A DNA stretch of 37,477 nt, taken from the NCBI GenBank assembly GCA_045565015.1, contig JBJLGD010000021.1, positions 1-37,477 on the forward strand. Direction: 5' to 3'. The notes beneath the pieces were generated by a model. That model was given only the letters and a program-made list of their open reading frames with translations. It ran no database searches and was not told the origin of the DNA. Numbering within the stretch: position 1 is the stretch's first letter; each line of letters opens with the position of its first letter. Position numbers and translations under genes: made by a program. The stretch comes from GCA-2697345 sp045565015. Its GTDB lineage: Bacteria > Pseudomonadota > Alphaproteobacteria > Rhodobacterales > Rhodobacteraceae. Of this stretch, positions 15,935-24,705 are shown one piece after another.

Positions 15935-16651
15935 TTATATTGGGCATTCCGAAAATTTTGATCCCACAGTTTTGCTTACCGCATCAATTTTTCCAACTTC
16001 GTTACAAATACTAGAGATAATAGGGTAATCTTTGAAGGGGTCACCACCTGACTCATCTCTTAAAATACCAAAACCTCCTGTTTCTTGCACTGTTCTTACA
16101 CATGTAAACAAAAATATATCAGCATAGGAACAGTTTGAGCCTGTTAAAAACTGATCTGAATTACCCGTTTTCTCTAAATGGCTTTCAAGTAAATTTGCAC
16201 GGTTTTTATGAAGCGTCGTCAGATTCTTTATCCCAGTCTCTTTTCCTCCCTCGGCTAGTGTGTCTGTCAACCGAAGATTCCTCCAAAAGGGCTCATTATG
16301 GCCTGTTATAATATCGTGAAATGGTGACAAAACAAAAGAATAGTAATCTTGACACCACGCCCAATACATCCCGGTAATTGCTGCCTCCTCTGGGGTTTGG
16401 GGGGTAAGAGGGCCTTCATATTTTGTAACTAAGTACTGAACTATGGCCATAGAGTCGTTTAATTCAATTCCGTTAGAATGATCTTTCATCCATGGTATAG
16501 TACCAAAAGGCGCTTGCGTATCTTTATCAAAATCTTCACCCATAGGATTCGACATCAAAGAGTTAACTTTAATGTCGTGCATCGCACATATAATATTTAT
16601 TTGTTCTCCACGACCTATGACTGGTAGATAGGCTAAATCAATTTCTGGCAT
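15935..16651 (-). CDS. glutathione S-transferase family protein
   Basis: A 238-residue two-domain GST. The thioredoxin-like N-terminal domain has the cis-Pro in FGTIPWMKD and the glutathione-binding acid-Ser pair in ELNDSMAIVQYL. The helical C-terminal domain has the N-capping box FLTGSNCSYADIFLF. The N-terminus resembles the class with prostaglandin-synthase-like layout (LAYLPVIGRGEQINI). AAGGAG lies six bases before the ATG, giving a firm start. The gene lies between P450 and the M20 peptidase on the same strand with gaps of about 80-100 bp, so it may share their transcript. Substrate unknown. Confidence 0.9.
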   Translation of the reverse strand: MPEIDLAYLPVIGRGEQINIICAMHDIKVNSLMSNPMGEDFDKDTQAPFGTIPWMKDHSNGIELNDSMAIVQYLVTKYEGPLTPQTPEEAAITGMYWAWCQDYYSFVLSPFHDIITGHNEPFWRNLRLTDTLAEGGKETGIKNLTTLHKNRANLLESHLEKTGNSDQFLTGSNCSYADIFLFTCVRTVQETGGFGILRDESGGDPFKDYPIISSICNEVGKIDAVSKTVGSKFSECPI

Positions 16652-16733
16652 CTTGTGCTCCTTAAGTTTTCTACTTTTAAATATATATTTTTAGATTATC
16701 ACAAGATTAAGAAAAATCCAAAACATTAAATCC

Positions 16734-17864
16734 TTAAGTCAATCGCATTAGTAACCCCGAAATCAGGCGAGCACGTTCAACAAGACTCTTAATTTCTATA
16801 TGTTCATTCAGCGTATGCAACCCTGCCCCTTTGACCCCAAGGCCATCCAGTGTTGGTATACCTAAGAAACCTGTGAAATTTCCATCAGAGCCACCTCCTT
16901 GGCTTGCCCCAGTCAAATCAAATTTGAGATCTTTAGCAATATCCTTTGCTAGATCAAACATTTCCATAGTGCCGACTTGGTTTGGCTCCCAAACGGGTCG
17001 AGTAACACCACGAGTAACCTGAAATTCAACACCATTTTCAGTCGAAGCTAAATTCAGCATATCTTGGACACCTTTATCCAAATCCTCTTGTCGTTTGGCC
17101 ATCGACAACGCTTGAGCAGAGCACTCCGAGGAAACACAATTAACCCAATGTCCTCCATTAATTATGCCCACACTAAATGTACAATCGTCGCTTGTCATTG
17201 CCTCTACTTCGCCAATTTTATTAGCCATTGTGGCTATAGCAGAACGACCATCTTTGAGATGTGCTCCTGCATGACTTGGCTTGCCAAAAGTTCGCAAATT
17301 ATATCTCGCAATAGCGTAGCGGCCAATAACTGCGCCGCCGTCTTCGCGACAAGGCTCTGGTACTAGAACATACTTATTTCGTTTAGCTTCAGCTTCAATC
17401 AATTCTCTGGTGGAGGGTGTTCCCACCTCCTCATCTGGTGTAAAGAGTATCGTTATTGGTAGCGGTGTTTGATGTCCCGTCAGTATTAATTTTTTTATTG
17501 CTTCAACACTTACAAAGTTACCACCCTTCATATCTTGAATGCCCGGACCATAACAAATATCGCCCTCTTGCTTAAATGGTAAAACATCTAAAGTACCAAT
17601 TGGGTGGACTGTATCCATGTGTCCAGCAATTAGTATACCAGGTTTGCCAAAATCAGGGTGTGGAAGGCGCGCACGTAGGCAGCCCCCGAACCCCATTCTG
17701 CCGGGAATTCGTTCAATCGTTGCAAGCCCCGCTAAGTCATAGGCCGCCAGATCCATCATACGATCCACTGCAGCAGAGTCGTGTGTTGGGCTCTCACATT
17801 CAATCCAAGGTCTAAGCCCCTTTAAGAGTTCAGCTGTATCAAAAGGTAATTTAGTCACATCCAT
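16734..17864 (-). CDS. M20-family metallopeptidase (carboxypeptidase G2-like)
   Basis: A 376-residue zinc amidohydrolase of the ArgE/DapE/CPG2 group. Metal ligands are visible in order: GHMDTVHP (His82), GPGIQDMKGG (Asp111), the catalytic Glu and ligand Glu in TPDEEVG (about 145-146), VPEPC, and the C-terminal His in GLHTLNEH. The middle lid domain carries GKPSHAG. Such enzymes split an amide bond next to a carboxyl group, often releasing glutamate. The start is set at the ATG at 17864, where GGAG lies six bases ahead; a GTG seven codons upstream is less likely. It precedes the GST gene and follows the DmdA-like gene on the same strand. Confidence 0.9.
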   Translation of the reverse strand: MDVTKLPFDTAELLKGLRPWIECESPTHDSAAVDRMMDLAAYDLAGLATIERIPGRMGFGGCLRARLPHPDFGKPGILIAGHMDTVHPIGTLDVLPFKQEGDICYGPGIQDMKGGNFVSVEAIKKLILTGHQTPLPITILFTPDEEVGTPSTRELIEAEAKRNKYVLVPEPCREDGGAVIGRYAIARYNLRTFGKPSHAGAHLKDGRSAIATMANKIGEVEAMTSDDCTFSVGIINGGHWVNCVSSECSAQALSMAKRQEDLDKGVQDMLNLASTENGVEFQVTRGVTRPVWEPNQVGTMEMFDLAKDIAKDLKFDLTGASQGGGSDGNFTGFLGIPTLDGLGVKGAGLHTLNEHIEIKSLVERARLISGLLMRLT

Positions 17865-17910
17865 GGGAAGCTCCAATGCTAACACAAGTTTTTTTTACTT
17901 ATTAATTAAA

Positions 17911-17927
17911 TATATTATAAATATATA
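17911..17927. promoter_or_regulatory. AT-rich 17-mer shared with the amidase/GNAT intergenic region
   Basis: TATATTATAAATATATA, 47 bp upstream of the M20 start, matches 26464-26480 at 16 of 17 positions. It may be a common operator or an UP/-10-like AT tract. In AT-rich DNA the match alone is modest evidence. Confidence 0.25.
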
Positions 17928-18014
17928 GTTAGAAACCCACTATTGCAACGCCAAGATTCACTCAAAAGACGGTCTAATTTTTAAAATCACTGAAACCCAG
18001 ATATCGTAATAATA

Positions 18015-19157
18015 TTAACCCTTAGTAATCGTTTTTTTTGGGTCAAAAAATGGCTTCTCAACAACCTTGGCTCGCAAATTACTTTCTGGGGTAATGACTT
18101 CCAGCGCAGTACTCATTGTAGTATGTTCGAGGTCAACCATTGCAAGAGCAATATTCCTTTTAAGCCTTGGCGAATACACCGCAGAAGTGACTTTCCCAAC
18201 AATTTTTCCATTTTTTTCGAGAGACCAGAAACGCGTGTTTGGTCCCTTTAAAGGCAGCCCTGATATTTCAATACCAACCTGCTTTCGTTTTATTCCATTG
18301 TGTTTAATATTCTTTAAAGCTACCTTTCCAATAAAGTGCAAATTAGTATCTAATTCCACTAATCGATCTAAACCCAATTCAAATGGGTTTGTATGAATAT
18401 CCATATCTGCATGATAGGACAGCATGCCCCCTTCAATCCTTCGAATTGATGAAGTATGCCCAGGTTTGAGATCAAATGAAGCTCCTACACTCATAATTTT
18501 TTCCCATAACTCAGACCCTTTGGTATTGTCGCAAAGAAAAATTTCATAACCGAGCTCACTCGACCAACCGGTACGAGAAACGATTAAGGGGATCCCATCT
18601 AGATTAATCTTACGCAACCAATAGTACCTTAAGTCTGCTATACTAGCTCCAAATAATGCTTCCATTATTTTACTAGAATTGGGACCCTGCAACTGAAGTG
18701 GCGAGGCGTCAGGTTCAAAAATATTTACATTCAGCCCAGAGTTTACTGCAACTCCTTGGGCCCATAATAGAACATCACTATCTGCGAGAGAGATCCAGTA
18801 TCGATTTTCTTCCAGACGAAGTAAAACAGGATCATTTATAATTCCACCCTCAGCGTTTGTAATTAGAATATACTTACATTGGCCTACAGAAAGTTTAGAT
18901 AAATCTCTCGGGGTTAATAATTGGACAAAGTCTTGTGCATCTTTACCCGAAATTTCAACCTGACGCTCGACAGCAACATCGCAGAGAATGGCTTTTGTGA
19001 CTAAATTCCAAAAATTCTCTTCCGGATCACCAAAATCTCTTGGAATATACATATGATTATAAACCGAAAAACCTTTTGCTCCCCACTTTACCGTGGAGTC
19101 AAAGAAAGGAGATTTTCTAATCTGTGTTCCAAAGCCAAAATCATCCGTGATACCCAT
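18015..19157 (-). CDS. DmdA/GcvT-like aminomethyltransferase family protein
   Basis: A 380-residue folate-dependent methyltransferase close to DMSP demethylase DmdA. Shared blocks include SVYNHMYIPRDFG, CDVAVERQVEI, NRYWISLADSDVLLW and SPLQLQGP. It differs where true DmdA proteins read roughly YGNDM: here the block is LSYHADMD. This points to the DmdA-like sister group, which moves a methyl or methylene group from an N- or S-methyl compound to tetrahydrofolate, rather than to proven DMSP demethylase. AAGGA lies about eleven bases before the ATG. It lies between the M20 peptidase gene and the ABC importer genes on the same strand. Function beyond folate-dependent demethylation is inference. 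Confidence 0.82.
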   Translation of the reverse strand: MGITDDFGFGTQIRKSPFFDSTVKWGAKGFSVYNHMYIPRDFGDPEENFWNLVTKAILCDVAVERQVEISGKDAQDFVQLLTPRDLSKLSVGQCKYILITNAEGGIINDPVLLRLEENRYWISLADSDVLLWAQGVAVNSGLNVNIFEPDASPLQLQGPNSSKIMEALFGASIADLRYYWLRKINLDGIPLIVSRTGWSSELGYEIFLCDNTKGSELWEKIMSVGASFDLKPGHTSSIRRIEGGMLSYHADMDIHTNPFELGLDRLVELDTNLHFIGKVALKNIKHNGIKRKQVGIEISGLPLKGPNTRFWSLEKNGKIVGKVTSAVYSPRLKRNIALAMVDLEHTTMSTALEVITPESNLRAKVVEKPFFDPKKTITKG

Positions 19158-19334
19158 TTAGACTACTTTCCTTGAAAATTTAAAAAGCATGTTGGACCTC
19201 TCAAAACGACACGCTTTATAAAAACTATACGTTAAAAAATTACATCGCTACTTATAGATCTCAACCAAACAGTCAACCATCAAATGATAGTTATAAGAAG
19301 TCCTTGTCTTCTCATTTAGTAGAAGTAGTAAGAG

Positions 19335-21194
19335 TTAATTCCTAAGAATTAAATGGCCATCTTCGATTTCATCATAAATCGGGTCATCAACTCTATGCCC
19401 AACAGGAAAGACTGGTGAGGGTATGGGTTTAAAACTCATATCTCCTAAAATATTTCTTTGTTTTGGATCGGCTATTGGAACCGCGGCCATTAGCGAGCGT
19501 GTGTAATCGTGCTGAGGGTTCTCAAAGATTTGAGCTCTGGTACCCAGTTCGACAAGCCTCCCGAGATACATGACCCCCACTTTATGTGATACTCTCTCGA
19601 CCACTGCCATATCATGACTAATAAATAGGTATGATAAACCTAATTCATCCTGCAAAGACATCATTAAGTTCAAAACTTGTGCCTGAACCGAAACATCTAA
19701 AGCAGAAACAGCTTCATCAGTTATGACAAGACTAGGATTGACTACTATTGCACGTGCAATAGCCACGCGCTGCCGTTGACCACCAGAGAGCTCATGGGGA
19801 AACCGATTCAGAAAAGATAATGGTAACTCCACTTTTTCTAAAATATCAGCAACCAAATCGTTTCTTTCAGATTTTGAACCGAGGCCAAAGTTCTTTAATG
19901 GCTCAGCAATCTGTTCTTGAAGTCTCATATAAGGGTTTAATGACGCAAATGGATCTTGAAATACCATTTGCATTTCCCGTCTTGAGCTCCTCAATTCATG
20001 ATCGTTTAAAGAGATAATATCCTTGCCGTTGAGATGTATTTGACCCGAAACTGGTTCAACCAATCGTAAGATAGACCGCCCACAACTTGATTTTCCACAC
20101 CCCGACTCTCCAACTAAGGCCATTGTCTCCCCTTTATTTATAGAAAAAGAGACATCTTCAACGGCATGAACGTTCGCCACTTTGCGTCGTAGAATACCCC
20201 CGTAAACTGGGAACCTAGTGACAAGGTTTTTAACTTCCAGAAGAACCTCCTTACGAGTCTTTGCGTCGCTGTCGTCAAATGTACTAGGTATTATTGCGCT
20301 ACCTGGTATGGCAAGAGGCCTCGGCTCCGAAGTTCCCGCCATCTCACCTAGTTGAGGAACTGCAGCCAATAGTGCGCGCGTATACTCTTCCTTAGGAAAA
20401 GAAAAAAGATCCCCAACAGCCCCTTGCTCAATTAAATTACCCTGATACATGACGACTACCCGGTCAGCCATTTGCGCCACAACAGCCATATCATGTGTAA
20501 TAAAAAGAACAGCCATTCCAGTTTCACGTTTTAAACGATTTATTAGGCTAAGGATTTCAGCTTGGATTGTTACATCCAACGCAGTTGTTGGTTCGTCGGC
20601 TATTAGTAACCTTGGTCGACATGCCATAGCCATTGCAATAACTACCCGTTGTCGCATTCCACCAGAGAGTTCGTGTGGATATTGACGTAGTCTTTTCTCG
20701 GGATCAGGAATTCTGACTTCTTTTAATAACTCCAAGGCTTTTTCTCGTGTTTCAGCCGCTGATAAATTTGTGTGTAAACGCAATCCATCTGTCAACTGCC
20801 TTTCAATTGAAAATACTGGATTAAGCGATGTCATTGGCTCTTGGAAGATCATCCCGATTTCGTTACCGCGTATGGAACGCATTGTCTCAGGCTCAGCTTC
20901 AGCAAGGTCTATTGCTCCTTTTCCGTTCCTAGATAAAAGCATCTGACCATTCTTAATTTCACCGCCCCCGAACTCGACAAGCCGCATTAAAGAAAGGGAG
21001 GTGACAGATTTTCCAGACCCACTCTCTCCAACGAGGCAAACGGTCTCTCCTGGGTGAACTTTAAAAGTAGCGTCATTAACAGCGATTATCGTATCACCAT
21101 CAGTTTCAAACTGCACTTGTAAATTTTCAATTGAAATTACAGGGTCATCATCTGTTGTTTTTGCTTTAGGAATACTCTGGCTACTAGTGCTCAT
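19335..21194 (-). CDS. ABC importer, fused double ATPase (DppD-DppF / GsiA type)
   Basis: A 619-residue cytoplasmic protein with two complete ABC domains that power peptide or opine-type uptake. Domain one has the Walker A GESGSGKS, signature LSGGMRQR and Walker B LLIADEP. Domain two has GESGCGKS, LSGGQRQR and LVITDEA. Each is followed by the oligopeptide-type C-terminal extension (RALLAAVPQLG and RSLMAAVPIADP). Fused ATPases of this kind are typical of glutathione (GsiA) and related importers. Its ATG overlaps the stop of the upstream permease by four bases (ATGA). It is the last gene of the four-gene importer. Confidence 0.95.
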   Translation of the reverse strand: MSTSSQSIPKAKTTDDDPVISIENLQVQFETDGDTIIAVNDATFKVHPGETVCLVGESGSGKSVTSLSLMRLVEFGGGEIKNGQMLLSRNGKGAIDLAEAEPETMRSIRGNEIGMIFQEPMTSLNPVFSIERQLTDGLRLHTNLSAAETREKALELLKEVRIPDPEKRLRQYPHELSGGMRQRVVIAMAMACRPRLLIADEPTTALDVTIQAEILSLINRLKRETGMAVLFITHDMAVVAQMADRVVVMYQGNLIEQGAVGDLFSFPKEEYTRALLAAVPQLGEMAGTSEPRPLAIPGSAIIPSTFDDSDAKTRKEVLLEVKNLVTRFPVYGGILRRKVANVHAVEDVSFSINKGETMALVGESGCGKSSCGRSILRLVEPVSGQIHLNGKDIISLNDHELRSSRREMQMVFQDPFASLNPYMRLQEQIAEPLKNFGLGSKSERNDLVADILEKVELPLSFLNRFPHELSGGQRQRVAIARAIVVNPSLVITDEAVSALDVSVQAQVLNLMMSLQDELGLSYLFISHDMAVVERVSHKVGVMYLGRLVELGTRAQIFENPQHDYTRSLMAAVPIADPKQRNILGDMSFKPIPSPVFPVGHRVDDPIYDEIEDGHLILRN

Positions 21195-22018
21195 GATTGT
21201 GACCTCGGGTCGAGTACATCTCTAAGAACGTCACCAAACATATTAAGTCCTAAAACAGTCAGCGCAACAGCCGTACCAGGTACTAAGGCTGTCCATGGAG
21301 CGCGGTCTAGGTAATCTCTTGATGCTTGGATCATAAGACCCCAAGAGGCCTCGGGTGGCTGCGTTCCCAAGCCCAGGAAAGATAATCCAGCCTCCGCTAA
21401 AATGGCAAATGCAAGACTTATAGTGGCCTGCACTATTACTACGGGCATAATATTTGGTAAAACATGACCCACAATTAAACGGGTATTCGTTGCACCTGAT
21501 GACCTCGCAGCTTCAACGTAGGGCATCTGTGAAACCCTTAGGGCTTCGCCCCTGATAAGTCGTGCAAGGTAAGGGGTAAACGCAATACCGATGGCTAAAA
21601 TCGTGTTTTGAAGATTTGGGCCAAGGACAGCACTGATTGTAAGAGCAAGCAGTAAAGCAGGGAAACTTAGTAAAGTATCGACAAGACGCATTAGAATATT
21701 ATCTGTTCGTCCACCAAAATATCCCGAGATGAGGCCTAAAGGAAGACCTATTATTAAACTCATTAACACAGCAGACGCAGCTATATTAATTGAGGTCCGG
21801 GCACCGAGCATTACTCTATAGAAAAGATCGCGTCCCAACTGATCAGTACCGAACCAGTGGTTGAAATTTGGAGGGGCCAACCTAGCCCTCATATCCATTC
21901 TAGTCGCATATTCAGGCGGAATTAATAAGGGAGCAAAAATTGCTATCAAAACAACAAGAACAACTAGAACTATCCCTGTTAAACCCTTGAAATTCATAAA
22001 TTTCTTTAAAATACTCAC
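21191..22018 (-). CDS. ABC importer permease, DppC type
   Basis: A 275-residue inner-membrane permease with six predicted helices. It has the DppC-type entry motif FGTDQLGRDLFYRVM and the cytoplasmic EAA loop EAARSSGATNTRLIVGHVLPN that docks the ATPase. It begins inside the stop codon of the DppB-type gene (ATGA overlap) and ends inside the start of the ATPase gene, so the three are tightly coupled. It forms the translocation channel with the DppB-type subunit. Confidence 0.95.
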   Translation of the reverse strand: MSILKKFMNFKGLTGIVLVVLVVLIAIFAPLLIPPEYATRMDMRARLAPPNFNHWFGTDQLGRDLFYRVMLGARTSINIAASAVLMSLIIGLPLGLISGYFGGRTDNILMRLVDTLLSFPALLLALTISAVLGPNLQNTILAIGIAFTPYLARLIRGEALRVSQMPYVEAARSSGATNTRLIVGHVLPNIMPVVIVQATISLAFAILAEAGLSFLGLGTQPPEASWGLMIQASRDYLDRAPWTALVPGTAVALTVLGLNMFGDVLRDVLDPRSQS

Positions 22019-22956
22019 TTTAAACGTATCCTTGGGTCAAAGATTGGGTAAAGAAGATCAACGAACAAATTGACCAACATGACTACCGCTGCGATCACAA
22101 AAACTGTAGCTTGAATAAGGGGAATATCTCTGTTCAATAAGGCCTGATAAGTAAGCCAACCCATCCCAGTGTAATTGAACAAGCTTTCCATAACAATAAT
22201 CGAACCAAATAGATATCCCATCTGAAGGCCAGCTACTGTCATGACCGGTCCAACAGCATTTGCTAATCCATACTGCCAGACAACAGTTTTCTCCGCCAAC
22301 CCTTTTGCGCGAGCAACGCGGATAAATTCTTGGCTTAAAATTCCAGTCATTGTAGCACGGGTCATTCGCGTCAAATGAGCCATTAACCCAAGTCCCAATG
22401 CCAGAGAGGGCAAAAACGCATGTTTGAGCGCCATTAACAAATCTTCATTTGGGTGAACAAACCCGGATGAGGGAAACCAACCAAGAGCTCTGGCAAAAAG
22501 AAGTATAAGCATTATACCCCAGAAAAAATCTGGTAAGCTAACTCCAAGTATCGAGGCCGAACTACTCGCAGTATCTTGCCACCGATTTTTAAAAACAGCC
22601 GACCAAACTCCGAGAGGCACAGCAAGAGTAAGTGCAATGCTCATTGACAACAGTACAATCAGTCCACTAGCCGTCATCTTCTGTAATAGAATAGGACCAA
22701 TTGGCATCTTAAAAAGTAGAGAGTTACCCCAATCACCAGTTAACATACCAAAAATCCACCGACCATATTGAGAAATCCATGGATCGTTTAAGCCTAGACT
22801 TTGTCTAAGGTTTTCTAAGGCCTCAGGATTTGATTGCGTCCCCATAATCATCATGGCAACATCACCAGGTAATATATTCGTGACTGTAAAAGTAATAATC
22901 GAAATTAAGAAAAGAGTTATTGCCATCGATAGTAATCGTTGGATGAGATATGCCAT
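22015..22956 (-). CDS. ABC importer permease, DppB type
   Basis: A 313-residue inner-membrane permease with six predicted helices. The N-terminus (AYLIQRLLSMAITLFLISIITF) and the NILPGDVA and SLGLNDPW blocks are DppB hallmarks; the EAA loop is FIRVARAKGLAEKTVVWQYGL. AAGG lies six bases before the ATG. It is separated from the binding-protein gene by an intergenic region with a strong hairpin, and coupled to the DppC-type gene by a four-base overlap. Confidence 0.95.
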   Translation of the reverse strand: MAYLIQRLLSMAITLFLISIITFTVTNILPGDVAMMIMGTQSNPEALENLRQSLGLNDPWISQYGRWIFGMLTGDWGNSLLFKMPIGPILLQKMTASGLIVLLSMSIALTLAVPLGVWSAVFKNRWQDTASSSASILGVSLPDFFWGIMLILLFARALGWFPSSGFVHPNEDLLMALKHAFLPSLALGLGLMAHLTRMTRATMTGILSQEFIRVARAKGLAEKTVVWQYGLANAVGPVMTVAGLQMGYLFGSIIVMESLFNYTGMGWLTYQALLNRDIPLIQATVFVIAAVVMLVNLFVDLLYPIFDPRIRLK

Positions 22957-22981
22957 GTTAAACCTTGCGAAAACTTAGTAA

Positions 22982-23004
22982 GTGGAGCGCTTTACACGCT
23001 CCAC
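22982..23004 (-). other. strong hairpin between binding-protein and permease genes
   Basis: GTGGAGCG (22982-22989) and CGCTCCAC (22997-23004) form a perfect 8-bp stem with a 7-base loop. On the coding strand it follows the frame-restored stop of the binding-protein gene by about 8 bases and has no T-run. That placement suits an mRNA-stabilising or processing hairpin that lets the binding protein be made in excess of the permeases, as in many ABC operons. Confidence 0.55.
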
Positions 23005-23072
23005 CACGTACTTATTCTTTTAACCACACTCTGTGAAAGTGGTAAGTAGCGCCATCTGCATTCACTAATGTA

Positions 23073-24554
23073 TCAAGCCCTCCTACATTTTTTTTGTGCT
23101 CCAAAAGAACTATTTCGGTGCCATACTACGATGTCATGAACTTTATCAAACACTCGCTGCTGTACTTCCCTGTAGATATCAGCTCTAGCCGCATCGTCTA
23201 CCGTGACACGAGCCTTTTCTGTAAGCTCATCAATGACAGGATCATTAATTCCTCGATAATTAAATCCTCCTGTCGAATTATACAGACTGTAGTATAAGAA
23301 ATCCTCTTCCCAAATTGAGTTGAAATTCATCATAGACATTTGGAAATCCTTATCCACCCAAACTTGGCTAAGCCAATCTGCCCAGGTTAGCTGTTCAATA
23401 GTCAGCTCAACACCAGCCTCCCGAAACCATTCTACAAGAATTTGAGCTGCCTCAACATGATAGGGGTAGTTAGTCGTCGCTTTAAAGACAACTTTCAAAT
23501 CACCAGGTCCATAACCAGCTTCAGCCAAAAGTGACTTAGCTTTGGCTATATCTTGAGGCCTTTGAGTAAGGCTTTTATTATACGAGGCACTACTCGCAAA
23601 TCCAGGAGATGCCGCTGTCTTACCCTGTCCCCAAAGGGCTCCTTGTAAAAGCGTTTCCTTGTCGATCATATAGTCAATTGCCAATCTTACCCGTTCGTCC
23701 TGAAATGGACCATGTTTATAATTTAAGTTCACAAAATCAAAAACACCGTGAGACCAACTTAATACTTCAAGATTTTTATCTGCCTTAATTTCATCGATCC
23801 TGTCCGTTGGAATGTCATTGATCAAATGCATTTCGCCTGTACGTAAACCAGTGAGTCTAACTGTTGGCTCGGTAACCTCTCTCGCAATCAAACGATCAAT
23901 ACATGCGGCTCCATTCCAGTAATCATCAAAACGTTCAAGCTCCACTTCATTACCAAATTCGCGTCGAACAAACTTTAATGGCCCAGCACCAACAGGGTTT
24001 TCTCCCTGTGTTTCAGCAGATCCTTTAGGAATCACAGCACCCGCACCTAGCGCTGCTAATCGACCTAAGAATGGTGCATTAACTGAATCCATTTTTATAA
24101 CAACAGTATGATCATCAGGTGTTTCTATAGATCCAACACTATTGAAGACTGGTTTATTAACTGCTCCAGTTTCCGGGTCCATTATTTTTTCAAAACTGTA
24201 TTTTACATCTGCAGATGTCATATCCGAACCATCATGGAACTTCACCCCATTGCGAAGTTTGAATGTATAACTCATTCCATCACTACTTACCTCATAGCTT
24301 TCAGCCAACTCAGGAATAATATTTAGATTCTTGTCAGTTGTTACAAGCCCATCGTGGATATTTTGCAATATTCTCATAGTCGATATAGTGCCAGTCTGGT
24401 GTGTATAAAGGTTCTGTGTTGTTTCAGAATGACCCCACACAAGCGTGCCGCCTTTTACTGGGCACTCGTCAGCTGCTGAAACGGGTGATATGAACCCAAG
24501 CATCAATGTCACACCCAACGCGGACACTGTTTTATGAATTATATTACTTTTCAT
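23073..24554 (-). CDS. ABC importer substrate-binding protein, SBP family 5, with C-terminal frameshift
   Basis: A periplasmic binding protein of the DppA/OppA/GsiB type that captures the importer's substrate. It has a clear Sec signal peptide (residues 1-28, cleaved near VSAA), the SYEVSSDGMSYTFKLRNGVKFHDG block, and the usual two-lobe length. AAAGGA lies seven bases before the ATG. The open frame ends after 493 residues with KKCRRA, an uncharacteristic end. Removing one A from the run of eight (plus-strand T-run 23088-23095) restores about 25 more residues, NVGGLDTLVNADGATYHFHR and on, to a TAA at 23012-23014, just before the hairpin. The gene's true end is therefore probably 23012. The cause may be sequencing error, slippage or real mutation. 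Confidence 0.92.
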   Translation of the reverse strand: MKSNIIHKTVSALGVTLMLGFISPVSAADECPVKGGTLVWGHSETTQNLYTHQTGTISTMRILQNIHDGLVTTDKNLNIIPELAESYEVSSDGMSYTFKLRNGVKFHDGSDMTSADVKYSFEKIMDPETGAVNKPVFNSVGSIETPDDHTVVIKMDSVNAPFLGRLAALGAGAVIPKGSAETQGENPVGAGPLKFVRREFGNEVELERFDDYWNGAACIDRLIAREVTEPTVRLTGLRTGEMHLINDIPTDRIDEIKADKNLEVLSWSHGVFDFVNLNYKHGPFQDERVRLAIDYMIDKETLLQGALWGQGKTAASPGFASSASYNKSLTQRPQDIAKAKSLLAEAGYGPGDLKVVFKATTNYPYHVEAAQILVEWFREAGVELTIEQLTWADWLSQVWVDKDFQMSMMNFNSIWEEDFLYYSLYNSTGGFNYRGINDPVIDELTEKARVTVDDAARADIYREVQQRVFDKVHDIVVWHRNSSFGAQKKCRRA

Positions 24555-24705
24555 TATTTTATCCTTTCGATTATATTCTTCACATAATTTTATTATTCAG
24601 TTAGGTTTAAAATTAATCCGGCCCCTTATTAGCGGACTCTTTTACTTAAGGCCCTATTTCTAAGCCCTAAAGTTTTTCTGCTCAAATAGAGTTGTGTTGA
24701 ATGAT

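Noticed and set aside
14660..16651. Natural-product biosynthetic cluster around the P450
   Set aside because: No terpene synthase, polyketide, peptide synthetase or RiPP gene is nearby; neighbours are hydrolases and an importer.
24620..24653. Hairpin GGCCCCTTA/TAAGGCC between the amidase and binding-protein genes as a terminator
   Set aside because: The stem needs a two-base bulge and a long loop, and no T-run follows on the coding strand.
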